From contig CBDANA010000007.1 of the NCBI GenBank assembly GCA_965197385.1, positions 1-64,000 of the forward strand: a stretch of DNA of 64,000 bases. Direction: 5' to 3'. Under the pieces are notes generated by a model. That model ran no database searches and was not told the DNA's origin. It was given only the letters and a program-made list of their open reading frames with translations. The DNA comes from G963667915 sp965197385. Lineage in GTDB: Bacteria; Acidobacteriota; Vicinamibacteria; Vicinamibacterales; UBA823. The position numbers and the translations under genes were made by a program. How positions within the stretch are numbered: position 1 is the first letter of the stretch; every line of letters begins with the position of its first letter. Below are positions 17,908 through 25,510 of the stretch, piece after piece.

Positions 17908-18730
17908 TCATTCGGACGCAAATCGCCCGTTCTTTGCGAGCCAGGGGGGAATCATGCAGCATGCTTGCCGGTATCTTCAGTTCTTCACGATCGGTCTCAT
18001 TCTGACGTCTGCAGCCTCGGCTTGTGCCCAGCCATTTACGCCGGAACAGAACGCCGCACTTGATGCGGCGATCGCTGAACTCGACGCACAGATCGCCACT
18101 GCGGAACAGGAATCGGCGCTGTACGCGGGCGGTCTCGTGAAGACCCTCGTCGAACTACGGCTCGCCACCTTGCGGCAGACTGGGGCCATACTGAACCAAC
18201 GAAAGCAGGCCGACACCTACGGAATCACGGTGACCTACACGGTCGATGGCTCCACATTCTCACCGGGCACGGGGGATCAGATCGCAGCCCTTGAGGCGGA
18301 GATTGCCGTGCTTGAGAAGAACATCATCGCCCAGCAGGCTGAAGCAGACCGATACGCAGGCGGTTTGGTCCAGGCGATGGCGCTGTCAACCGTGGCCACG
18401 AGCCGCCAGTCTCTTGTCATGCTGCAGCAGCAGCGGCTGGCCCTCACATACGGTCTCCCACAGTATGTGGGCGCGGCCAGTGCCGAAGCGTCGAGCGTCC
18501 CAGCGACCGCTCCGGCAGCCGCACCGGACGAGGCCTCCTCGGTGGAGATCGTTAGCATCGACGCCCGCGTCACTGAGTCCAACAGCACATGGTCGCGATT
18601 TGCTTGGATTCTCAAGATCCGGAATTCGTCGAATCAGCCACGACAGTTCAACGCCACGATCGAGTTCCAAGACGCCGATGGCTTCGTCATCGACACGGAC
18701 GATGAGTACGGCCTGGTGGTAGCTGCCGAG

Positions 18731-20164
18731 GGGGATGTCCCAGTAGCTGTTGAAATTTGAAGCGGCGGCTCTTCACTGGTCGTGCTATACAACCGGTGAC
18801 GAAACCGAGGTGCAAGCCTCCCAGTAAGGAGCCGCCATGAAGAAGCAGTCTCGCACAGTCCCTCGCCGTCGCCAATCGGTATCCCCGACGCCACGGCACC
18901 TTCCGTTGGTCGATATCCTCATTGATACGCAGGCCGCGCTCCAGGAGCGGGTCGTCGCGTCTGGCCTGAAGGTACTCGAAGCCATGCTGGAAGAGGATCG
19001 GGCCGCCGTCTGTGGGCCACGGTATGCGCATCAACCTGCGCGCCAGGCGTATCGAACGGGGCATACGCCGAGTCAGGTCGTGCTGGGCGGGCGGAAGGTG
19101 GCGATTCGTCGGCCCCGTGCGCGGCGCGCCGGCGAGGAGGTTCCGTTGCCAACGGCCCGGGCATTCGCGAATGCGGACCCGCTGAACCGGCGCGTGGTCG
19201 ACCAGATGCTGATCGGTGTGGCGACCCGCCAGTATGCGCGGAGTCTGGAACCGCTCGGCGCCGACGTCACCACGCGGGGCACGAGCAAGAGTGCGGTCAG
19301 TCGACGCTTTGTCGCGCAAACCCAGGCGCAGCTGGATGCGTGGCGGGCGACGCCGCTCGACGCGCTGGACCTGGTGGGGCTGCTGATTGATGGCGTGCAC
19401 GTGGGTGGACACTGTATCGTTGTCGCCCTAGGCATCGATAAAATGGGCGCGAAACACCCGCTCGGCCTGTGGGAAGGGGCCACGGAGAACGCGACGGTCT
19501 GTCAGGGGCTCTTGACCAATCTCGGCAGCCGCGGGCTGCGCACCGACCGGAGCCTGCTGGTGATCGTCGATGGCGCGAAGGCCCTCGACACGGCCGTGAC
19601 CCAGACATTTGGGCGCGCCGCGCTGGTGCAGCGGTGTCAGGTCCATAAGGGCCGGAACATCTTGGAGCATCTCCCTGAGGCACAGCGGCCGGGGGTGAAG
19701 GCGGTCCTCACGCGCGCCTACACGAACAGCCCCGTCAAGACGGCCAAGCGTCTGCTGCAGGACCTGGCGCGGCGCTTGGACACTGACTTACCCGAGTGCG
19801 GCCACGAGCGTGCGGGAAGGGCTCGACGAGACGCTGACCGTGCTCGGCTTGGGTCTGTCGGAGCGTCTCCAACGATCGCTCGCCACCACAAACGCCATCG
19901 AGAGTCTCCTCAGCCGAACGCGCCATGTGCAGCGCCATGTGAAACGCTGGCGCGGCGGGACGATGGTGCTGCGCTGGGTGGCCGCCGGGGTGCTCGAAGC
20001 GGCGAAGGGGGTTCCGTCGGGTGCAAGGATGTCAAGATATGCCCGCGCTGGTCGCTGCCCTCCTGGCACGCGACGCGCGGTTAGGACTCGGGGAGTCGTC
20101 AGAGATGGTTGCGTAGTCGTGAACCAAGCTGCCGCTGAGTTTCAACAGCGCACGGGACATCCCC
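18731..20164 (+). mobile_element. Complete IS256-family insertion sequence copy B
   Basis: 1434 bp. The left inverted repeat begins GGGGATGTCCCAGTAGCTGT; the right one, read inward, begins GGGGATGTCCCGTGCGCTGT. Both continue TGAAA. The element is flanked by an 8-bp direct duplication CTGCCGAG (18723-18730 and 20165-20172), the usual size for IS256. The transposase gene carries two 1-bp insertions relative to copy A. Confidence 0.95.
18837..20116 (+). pseudogene. IS256-family transposase with two 1-bp insertions
   Basis: Begins MKKQSRTVPRRRQ after GGAGCCGCC. The N-terminal domain (LQERVVASGLKVLEAMLEED, YRTGHTPSQVVLGGRKVAIR) and the catalytic half are as in copy A. At 19788 copy B has GACTTACCC where copy A has GACTACCC. 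At 20011 it has an extra G (GAAGGGGGTTCC against GAAGGGGTTCC). The first shifts the frame out, and the second falls after the shift without rescuing the lost middle. Either the copy is dead or the indels are read errors. Confidence 0.9.
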
Positions 20165-20374
20165 CTGCCGAGTCAGAGGACACGTTCACAGGAGCGACCC
20201 TCATCGATGCCTCGGTTGCTGGGAATGTGGCCCGGTTTGTCGCCGAGGCCAGCCTTCGCTAACACCTCGGTCCTACCGTTCCTGCTCTCCTCCGTCCGCC
20301 CTTCACACAGCCGCAGTATCCGGGCCAGAGGATTCGTCGGTCTGTGCGGCTACTACAGCTACCCGACGGGTTTT

Positions 20375-20662
20375 CTCTTACAAGGAACGTTTGGTCCAGA
20401 CTACGAGGACGAAGGTATTCGACATGCCGTGGAAGTGAAGGGCACCAGAGGCAGCTACTTTTCGGCGATTGAACTGACGATTAACGAATGGCGAGCGGCT
20501 GAGAAGCTGGGGGAACGATTCTGGCTTTACCTCGTCGCGAACTGCGAGGTGCCAAACCCTTGTGTGCAAGTGATACGCAATCCTTCCGCCTTGAGAGACG
20601 CCGGGCGGGCCGATGTGTCGCCACTCTTGCTTCGGTTTGAGCTGCGCCCGAGGGACGATTAA
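20375..20662 (+). pseudogene. DUF3883-domain remnant (defence-associated nuclease-like fold)
   Basis: The last about 95 codons of a protein ending in a DUF3883-like domain: HAVEVKGTRGSYFSAIELT, NEWRAAEKLGERFWLYLVAN and a C-terminal LLLRFELRPRDD. The E-V-K core with the following ELTINE helix is the hallmark of this PD-(D/E)xK-like module, frequent at the C-terminus of large helicase or restriction-type defence proteins. The upstream portion is missing or scrambled; only this end remains between two IS elements. Confidence 0.6.
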
Positions 20663-20767
20663 CCTCCCGGTTCTCTTCACCATCGCCCGCTTCGGTAGCA
20701 GCCACTATTCACAGCCGCGCTAACCTCCGTCCCCTTCACTTAATGGAGAAGACGATGAGCGTTCTAG

Positions 20768-21791
20768 CAGGCTGCTGAAAAAGTCCGTGCAGGTGCTGTA
20801 CACGATCCGGAGCGAACGGCTGCTGCTGGAAGAGCTCAACGACAACCTGCTGTTCCGCTGGTTTGTCGGCTTGCATATGGACGACCCGGTCTGGCATCCC
20901 ACGACGTTTACCAAGAATCGTGACCGGCTGCTGGCGGGGGATGGCGCGGCCGCCTTCGTTGATGCGGTCCAAGCCCACGCCCGGGCGGCCGGTCTGCTCT
21001 CGGACGAGCATTTCACGGTGGACGGGACGCAGTTGGAAGCCTGGGCCAGCCTGAAGAGCTTCCGATGCCGGGACGCCGCGCCGCGCGCGCCCCCCGATGA
21101 CCCCGGGAATCCCACGGTCGACTTCCACGGCGAGCGGCGGCGCAACGACACGCACCAGTCGACGACTGATCCGGCGGCGATGCTGCATCGGAAGGGCCAA
21201 GGGAAGGAGGCGAAGCTGGCGTCTCTGGGCCACGTGCTGTTGGATAATCGGCAGGGGCTCGTCGCCAACGTCTGTGCGACCCACGCGACGGGGACCGCCG
21301 AACGCGAGGCGGCGGCACTGTTGCTGGAGGCCAGCGCGCCGCCGGGCAGCACGGTCGGAGCAGACAAGGGCTACGATGTGGCGAGCTTCGTCGCCGATGT
21401 CCGCGTCCGGGACGTCACGCCCCACGTGGCGCAGAAGGTCCGCTGGCGGGCGATTGATGGTCGGCCCACCCGGCATGCGGGTTCTCACGTGAGTCAGCGG
21501 AAACGAAAACTCGTGGAACAGGTCTTTGGGTGGAGGCAGACCGTCGGTGGTTTGCGCAAGCTCCGGCCTCGCGGCGTCCCACTCGTCGAGTGGCAGCTCA
21601 CTTTCGCCGCCACGGCCTATAACTTGGTCCGCCTGCGGAATCTGGAGGCGACGTGTCCCTGCTCGCCGGCCGCGCGTGTCGCCGGCCCCCTCATCGGGGT
21701 CAGCGCACACCCGTGCGCACGGTCGTCGGGCGGTCGTCACCCGCATGATGCTTAAGAAAACAGCCCGATACCCGGGTTCTTCCGCAGCCTG
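20768..21791 (+). mobile_element. IS5-family element copy 1 with internal deletion
   Basis: Ends CAGGCTGCTGAAAAAG and ...CGCAGCCTG, flanked by CTAG on both sides (20764-20767 and 21792-21795). After the left end (to about 20787) the sequence jumps straight to codon ~70 of the transposase, so about 270 bp present in copy 2 have been deleted. In the shared part it differs from copy 2 by only a few substitutions. Not autonomous. Confidence 0.9.
20787..21755 (+). pseudogene. IS5-family transposase, N-terminus deleted
   Basis: Reads from LQVLYTIRSERLLLEELND to the same C-terminus as copy 2. The DDE residues remain (TVDGTQLEAWAS, VGADKGYDVASF, KLVEQVFGWRQT). About 70 N-terminal codons, including the start, are missing. 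The frame opens only from GTG/ATG codons within the left terminal region. Confidence 0.9.
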
Positions 21792-21858
21792 CTAGAAGGA
21801 AATAACGACAGCCCGAGGTTCCGCCTGGGGTTATCGCGGCGGGCGCGCCAACTGTCAA

Positions 21859-21886
21859 CATCGAAAGTGTCGCATCGAAAGTGTCG
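21859..21886. repeat. 14-bp perfect tandem duplication
   Basis: CATCGAAAGTGTCG occurs twice in direct succession (21859-21872 and 21873-21886), immediately downstream of the selenoprotein candidate and abutting its 3' hairpin. It may be a slippage product; no function is evident. Confidence 0.8.
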
Positions 21887-21901
21887 CTGCCACCGGCAGC
21901 G
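21885..21901 (-). promoter_or_regulatory. SECIS-like hairpin after the second UGA
   Basis: A perfect 7-bp stem, CGCUGCC-GGU-GGCAGCG, whose GGU loop starts 17 nt after the second UGA and lies just beyond the final stop. GGU at the tip is the feature SelB recognises in known bacterial SECIS hairpins. A short hairpin without a U-run is a poor fit to an ordinary terminator. Confidence 0.6.
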
Positions 21902-21902
21902 G

Positions 21903-22133
21903 TCAGACTGCTCAGGTGCCTCCGAACCCAATCGTGACGCGGTCGCCTTCGACGATCACCGGCACGTCGCGCTGCTCCTTGGAGTACGCCAGCATGCGCT
22001 CGAGCCCTTGCGGGTCGCGCTTGACATTGACGTATTCGACCCTGACATTCCGTTTGGCGAAATCCTCACGGGCCGCCGTCGTGTAGGGTCAGGTGTCCTT
22101 GCCGAAGATGTACACCGTCGCTGGGTTCGTCAT
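21903..22133 (-). CDS. Probable selenoprotein: glutaredoxin-like protein with two selenocysteines
   Basis: Reads MTNPATVYIFGKDT-UGA-PYTTAAREDFAK, then VEYVNVKRDPQGLERMLAYS, DVPVIVEGD and VTIGFGGT-UGA-AV-stop, 76 residues if both UGA are decoded as Sec. This is a complete thioredoxin-fold glutaredoxin: beta strand, active-site loop, cis-Pro VPVIV and C-terminal GFGG. The first UGA (22089-22091) occupies the nucleophilic Cys of the CxxC/CxxT motif. The second (21912-21914) is the third residue from the end, giving a U-x-x-stop tail. The start overlaps the thioesterase stop (TGATG), implying translational coupling. Hairpins follow each UGA. The alternative is a gene with two nonsense mutations. 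Sec machinery is not in the window. Confidence 0.75.
22038..22090 (-). promoter_or_regulatory. SECIS-like hairpin after the first in-frame UGA
   Basis: In the mRNA, GACCCU (including the GA of UGA) pairs with AGGGUC 53 nt later. Inside are ACA/UGU, GGCG/CGCC and a small CC-GUGA-GG tip, so the apical loop begins with GU about 20 nt after the UGA. Bacterial SECIS elements have a GU or GG loop at about this distance. The stem contains internal loops. Confidence 0.5.
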
Positions 22134-22597
22134 CAGGAATCGTCCTCCACGGTCGTGGCTCGGCCGCCCGAGCTGTCCTCGAGCACGGCGCGCAAAGCCT
22201 CAGGAATCGGCACGGATCGTCCCGCCTCGAAGTCATAGGTCACCTGCACGGACTTGGCCGTCGCGATGAGCCGCTGGCTAGCTGCGTCGACAACCTCGTA
22301 CTCGTAGGTGAAGCTCGACCGCCCGATCGGTCCGACGCGCATCTTGACGTCGAGCACGTCGCCGTACCGCGCCGGCGCGCGAAAGTCGCATTCAGCACGC
22401 GCCAGAATCGTTCCCGGCTGCCAGGGCACCTCGGCGTCCTTGTCCCAGCCGCGCTCGCGAAGTCGTGCCTGGAGGTGACGGAAGAACGCCCAGCGCGCTT
22501 CCTCGAAGTAGGTGAAGTAGACGGCGTTGTTCACGTGACCCAACTCGTCGCAGTCACGGAAGCGAACGTCGATCGAATGATGAAAGCCGAAGCTCAT
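22133..22597 (-). CDS. Acyl-CoA thioesterase, 4-hydroxybenzoyl-CoA thioesterase type
   Basis: 154 residues from the ATG at 22597 (a longer frame to 22690 is unlikely because it would run into the divergent thyX promoter). Hot-dog fold with the opening VRFRDCDELGHVNNAVYFTY, where Asp is the catalytic residue, then EEARWAFFRHL and the LDVKMRVGPIGRSSFTYEYEV strands of the YbgC/FadM group. It hydrolyses acyl- or aryl-CoA thioesters in the cytoplasm. Its stop overlaps the glutaredoxin start by one base, so the two are probably one transcript. Confidence 0.9.
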   Translation of the reverse strand: MSFGFHHSIDVRFRDCDELGHVNNAVYFTYFEEARWAFFRHLQARLRERGWDKDAEVPWQPGTILARAECDFRAPARYGDVLDVKMRVGPIGRSSFTYEYEVVDAASQRLIATAKSVQVTYDFEAGRSVPIPEALRAVLEDSSGGRATTVEDDS

Positions 22598-22644
22598 GGT
22601 CACTGTCTCAGAGAAAAAGTTGACGCGGCGTCGCGCCGCCCGAT

Positions 22645-22650
22645 TATTAT
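22645..22650 (+). promoter_or_regulatory. -10 box (TATTAT) 5 nt before the thyX GTG
   Basis: CGATTATTATACGGCGTG: a -10-like hexamer ends 5 nt before the GTG at 22656, so transcription would start at or next to the start codon (leaderless). Confidence 0.45.
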
Positions 22651-22655
22651 ACGGC

Positions 22656-24332
22656 GTGTCCGACGGCCGCTCTGCCTCCGAGTCGTTCACGCCGGACGAG
22701 CGGCGGCGTCTGGCTGCCTACTTCACGAATCTCGACGAACCGGTCTTCGCGATCACGAATCTGCCAGACGTGGTGAAGGGCGCGCTCTTTGCGCGCTATT
22801 CCCGGTCGGCGAAGTCGCTCCGACGCCTGTTTCTGGACGAATTCGCGACCGACGTGCCGGACGCCCAGACCAGCGCGGCGGCGGTCGGCGTCGAGCGGGC
22901 CGAGCGGCTCTACACGCGCGTGTTTCACGAATACGGCGACGATTCGGTGGCCCAGCTCGGCGGGGCGCACATCGCCTGCGAGGGCGTCTCCAACATCCTG
23001 ACCAAAGTGCTGGAGCGCGGGCGGCTCGCGTCCTATCTCGAACAGTCCACGCGCTACGTGCCATATACCGATCGGCCGCAGAACCGGTGGAAGTATCTGG
23101 TGCCGGACGAGCTGGACGGCACGCCGCTCCGGGATAAATACGTTCGCACGCTGGATCGCGCCTTCGAAGTGTACGCGGGCTGGATCGAGCCGATGCAGGA
23201 CTATCACCGCGCGCGCCACCCAAAGGATCCCACCGATTCGGATGGCATCTACAAGGCGGCGATCCGGGCCAAGGCGCTCGACACGCTGCGCGGACTGCTG
23301 CCCGCCGCCACGCAGTCGAACGTGGGCATCTTCGGCTCGGGACAGGCCTACGAATCCCTCCTGCTGCAGATGCGCGCGCATCCGCTGGCCGAGATGCGGC
23401 GGTATGCCGACCTCATGCTGGCCGAACTGCGAAAGGTGATTCCCGCGTTCCTGACTCGCGTCGATCGATCCAACCGCGGCAACCGCTGGACCGAGTATCT
23501 CCGCGCCACACGGCAGGAGCTACGCCGCGTCTCGTCGGTGCAGCTCGACGGGCTCGTCGCCGAATCCCGTGACGAGGTCGTCCTGACCGACTTCGACCCC
23601 GAGGGCGAGACCAAGGTCGTTGCCGCTGCGCTCTACGCCGTGTCTCATCTGCCCGACGACCAGCTGCTGAACGTCGCCAGGGGTATGTCGGCCGGCGCGC
23701 GCGCGGAAGTTCTTCGAGCGTACGTCGGCACGCGCGAGAACCGCCGCCATAAGCCGGGCCGCGCGTTCGAGCGCACCACCTACCGCTTCGACGTGCTGTC
23801 TGATTACGGCGCGTTTCGCGACTTGCAGCGGCATCGGCTGCTGACCATCGAGTGGCAAGACCTGTCGCCGGCCCACGGCTTCAACGAGCCGGACGCAATC
23901 GAGGAAGCCGGCGCCCTGACAGACTGGCGAGAGATCATGGAGGCATCGGCCGACCTCTACGACGCCCTGTGGGACGCCGGCTTCGGTGCGGCGGCGCCGT
24001 ACGCCGTCGCCATGGCGTATCGCGTGCGCTTCTACATGGACATGAACGCGCGGGAGGCGATGCACGTCATCGAGCTACGCTCCGCCCCACAAGGCCACCC
24101 GGCGTATCGCCGGGTCTGCCAGGCGATGCACGACCTCATCAAGGATCGTGCCGGGCACCGCGCGATCGCGGCTACCATGCGCTTCGCCGATCACTCGGAG
24201 GTGGATCTCGAGCGCCTCAAGTCCAAACGGGCCAGCGAGAAAAAACGGCAGCAAGGCAACGGAGATGGCATTGCTGCCGCCGGCTCGCAGCCCGGCGCCT
24301 CGGGTCCCGGTCGGGGGCCACGCATCACGTGA
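22656..24332 (+). CDS. thyX: Double-length FAD-dependent thymidylate synthase-like protein
   Basis: 558 residues from the GTG at 22656 (ATG at 22596 is possible but overlaps the divergent gene's start). ThyX makes dTMP from dUMP using methylene-THF and FAD. Two ThyX-like halves are visible. The first has FEY-like HEYGDDSVAQLGGAHIACEG and GRLASYLEQSTRYV, in which the RHR signature is changed to RGR. The second has FRDLQRHRLLTIEWQDLSP with an intact RHRx7S nucleotide-binding motif. Typical ThyX is 220-250 residues, so this is a tandem form. The C-terminus is a charged low-complexity tail. It probably acts as an intramolecular pseudo-dimer; catalysis is likely but not certain. Confidence 0.88.
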   Translation: MSDGRSASESFTPDERRRLAAYFTNLDEPVFAITNLPDVVKGALFARYSRSAKSLRRLFLDEFATDVPDAQTSAAAVGVERAERLYTRVFHEYGDDSVAQLGGAHIACEGVSNILTKVLERGRLASYLEQSTRYVPYTDRPQNRWKYLVPDELDGTPLRDKYVRTLDRAFEVYAGWIEPMQDYHRARHPKDPTDSDGIYKAAIRAKALDTLRGLLPAATQSNVGIFGSGQAYESLLLQMRAHPLAEMRRYADLMLAELRKVIPAFLTRVDRSNRGNRWTEYLRATRQELRRVSSVQLDGLVAESRDEVVLTDFDPEGETKVVAAALYAVSHLPDDQLLNVARGMSAGARAEVLRAYVGTRENRRHKPGRAFERTTYRFDVLSDYGAFRDLQRHRLLTIEWQDLSPAHGFNEPDAIEEAGALTDWREIMEASADLYDALWDAGFGAAAPYAVAMAYRVRFYMDMNAREAMHVIELRSAPQGHPAYRRVCQAMHDLIKDRAGHRAIAATMRFADHSEVDLERLKSKRASEKKRQQGNGDGIAAAGSQPGASGPGRGPRIT

Positions 24333-24402
24333 CTCTTGGCGAGGTGGCGAGGGCTGCGCTACAACCAATCGATCGAAGGCGTAGCGCAGGGCCTGCGACA
24401 CG

Positions 24403-24927
24403 CTACTCCCGATCCGAGCTCCAGAACCGAGAATACTCTTCCAGGTGGGTGAGCGAATCAAAGGACCGCATGCGGTCGAGGAACAGGACGCCGTCGAGAT
24501 GATCGGTTTCGTGCTGAATGACGCGGGCGGCGAATCCATGGGCCGTCATCCGGATCGGATCGCCATGCCGATCCAGGGCGCGTACCTCCACCTCGGCGGC
24601 GCGCGGCACGCGACCACGCAGATCCGGGATGCTCAGGCAGCCCTCCCAGTCCTCGACCATCGCATCTCCGAGCAACCGTAATTCAGGATTGACCACGACC
24701 ATGCGCGGCATCGGATCGTCACCCTCATCGACACCGGCCACGAACAGCCGGAGCTCCTCGTGTACCTGCGGCCCGGCCAGGCCGACTCCCTGGTACTCGA
24801 CCATCGTCTCGATCATGTCGTCGATGAGTTTCTGCATCGCCGGCGTGCGCAATGCCGACGGCTCCACCGGCGGCGTAGGCGTTCGCAGCACCGGGTTGCC
24901 CATGCGCGCAACTTTGAGAATGGACAT
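24403..24927 (-). CDS. def: Peptide deformylase
   Basis: 174 residues. All three deformylase motifs are present: GVGLAGPQV (motif I, GxGLAAPQ), EGCLS (motif II, metal-binding Cys) and VIQHETDHLDGVLF (motif III, HExxH). It removes the N-formyl group from nascent proteins using Fe2+. The start at 24927 (MSILKVARMG) is chosen over the upstream frame because a TATAAT box lies 7 nt before it. It is divergent from the Nudix gene; no fmt follows it downstream. Confidence 0.95.
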   Translation of the reverse strand: MSILKVARMGNPVLRTPTPPVEPSALRTPAMQKLIDDMIETMVEYQGVGLAGPQVHEELRLFVAGVDEGDDPMPRMVVVNPELRLLGDAMVEDWEGCLSIPDLRGRVPRAAEVEVRALDRHGDPIRMTAHGFAARVIQHETDHLDGVLFLDRMRSFDSLTHLEEYSRFWSSDRE

Positions 24928-24934
24928 TCCGTCG

Positions 24935-24940
24935 ATTATA
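24935..24940 (-). promoter_or_regulatory. -10 box (TATAAT) 7 nt before def
   Basis: Minus strand GTATAATCGACGGAATG: a perfect TATAAT hexamer ends 7 nt before the ATG, consistent with a leaderless def mRNA. Confidence 0.6.
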
Positions 24941-24967
24941 CGTAAGTCCGACCGCCGCCTCTGACCC

Positions 24968-25510
24968 ATGTCCGCACATTCGGAATCGGCATGTCGCTAC
25001 TGCCCTGCGTGCGGCGGCATCCTCGAAGCGCGCCGGCTGAAGGCCAGCGAGCCAGAGCGCTTCGTCTGCCTGGCCTGTGGCCACATCGTCTATCTCGATC
25101 CGAAGGTCGCCGTCGGCACGATCATCCGTATGGCGGACGAGCGCCTCGTCCTCGTGCGCCGCGCCATCGAACCGGGCTACGGCAAGTGGGTGTTCCCGGG
25201 CGGCTACGTGGACCGGGGCGAGGAGATCACCTCCGCCGCCATTCGCGAGGCACGCGAGGAAACCGGGCTGACCGTACGGCTCGATGGCCTGATCAACATT
25301 TACTCGTACGCCGGCCGCGCGCCGGTGATCATCATCTACGCTGCGACGGCAACCGCGGGCACGCTTGCGCACTGCGACGAGTCGCTGCAGATCGCCCTGT
25401 TCACGCCGGACGAGATTCCCCGGAGTAACCTCGCGTTCCTCAGCACGCGCCAGGCGCTGCGCGACTACCTCGACGGCCACCTCCACCGCCTGGGATTCGA
25501 TTCTGCCTAG
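24968..25510 (+). CDS. Nudix hydrolase with N-terminal zinc ribbon
   Basis: 180 residues. An N-terminal zinc ribbon (CRYCPACG ... CLACGH) is followed by the complete Nudix box: GGYVDRGEEITSAAIREA with REETG. This architecture is that of NUDT/NudC-like pyrophosphohydrolases acting on nucleotide-linked metabolites; the exact substrate is unknown. The stop codon lies in a CTAG palindrome into which mobile elements have inserted (see IS630 and IS5). Originally it was tail-to-tail with thiI, sharing that CTAG. Confidence 0.9.
   Translation: MSAHSESACRYCPACGGILEARRLKASEPERFVCLACGHIVYLDPKVAVGTIIRMADERLVLVRRAIEPGYGKWVFPGGYVDRGEEITSAAIREAREETGLTVRLDGLINIYSYAGRAPVIIIYAATATAGTLAHCDESLQIALFTPDEIPRSNLAFLSTRQALRDYLDGHLHRLGFDSA

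Larger units (their letters stand above)
17954..20262 (+). pseudogene. Secreted FxLYD-like protein disrupted by IS256 copy B
   Basis: The 5' part (17954-18722) encodes a signal peptide (ending near ACAQ), two coiled-coil repeats of similar pattern (EQESALYAGGLVKTLVELR; QQAEADRYAGGLVQAMAL) and a C-terminal beta domain (WSRFAWILKIRNSSNQPR, FQDADGFVIDTDDEYG). IS256 copy B sits between its two copies of CTGCCGAG. Removing the IS and one duplicate restores VVAAE-SEDTFTGATLIDASVAG and a natural stop at 20262. The beta domain resembles FxLYD-type extracellular modules. The repeats are unusual and unnamed. The protein was probably periplasmic or surface-exposed. Confidence 0.8.

Noticed and set aside
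20736..21746. Long open frames antisense to both IS5 transposases (also 26747-28000)
   Set aside because: They are identical shadow frames in two copies of a GC-rich transposase gene and have no recognisable domains.
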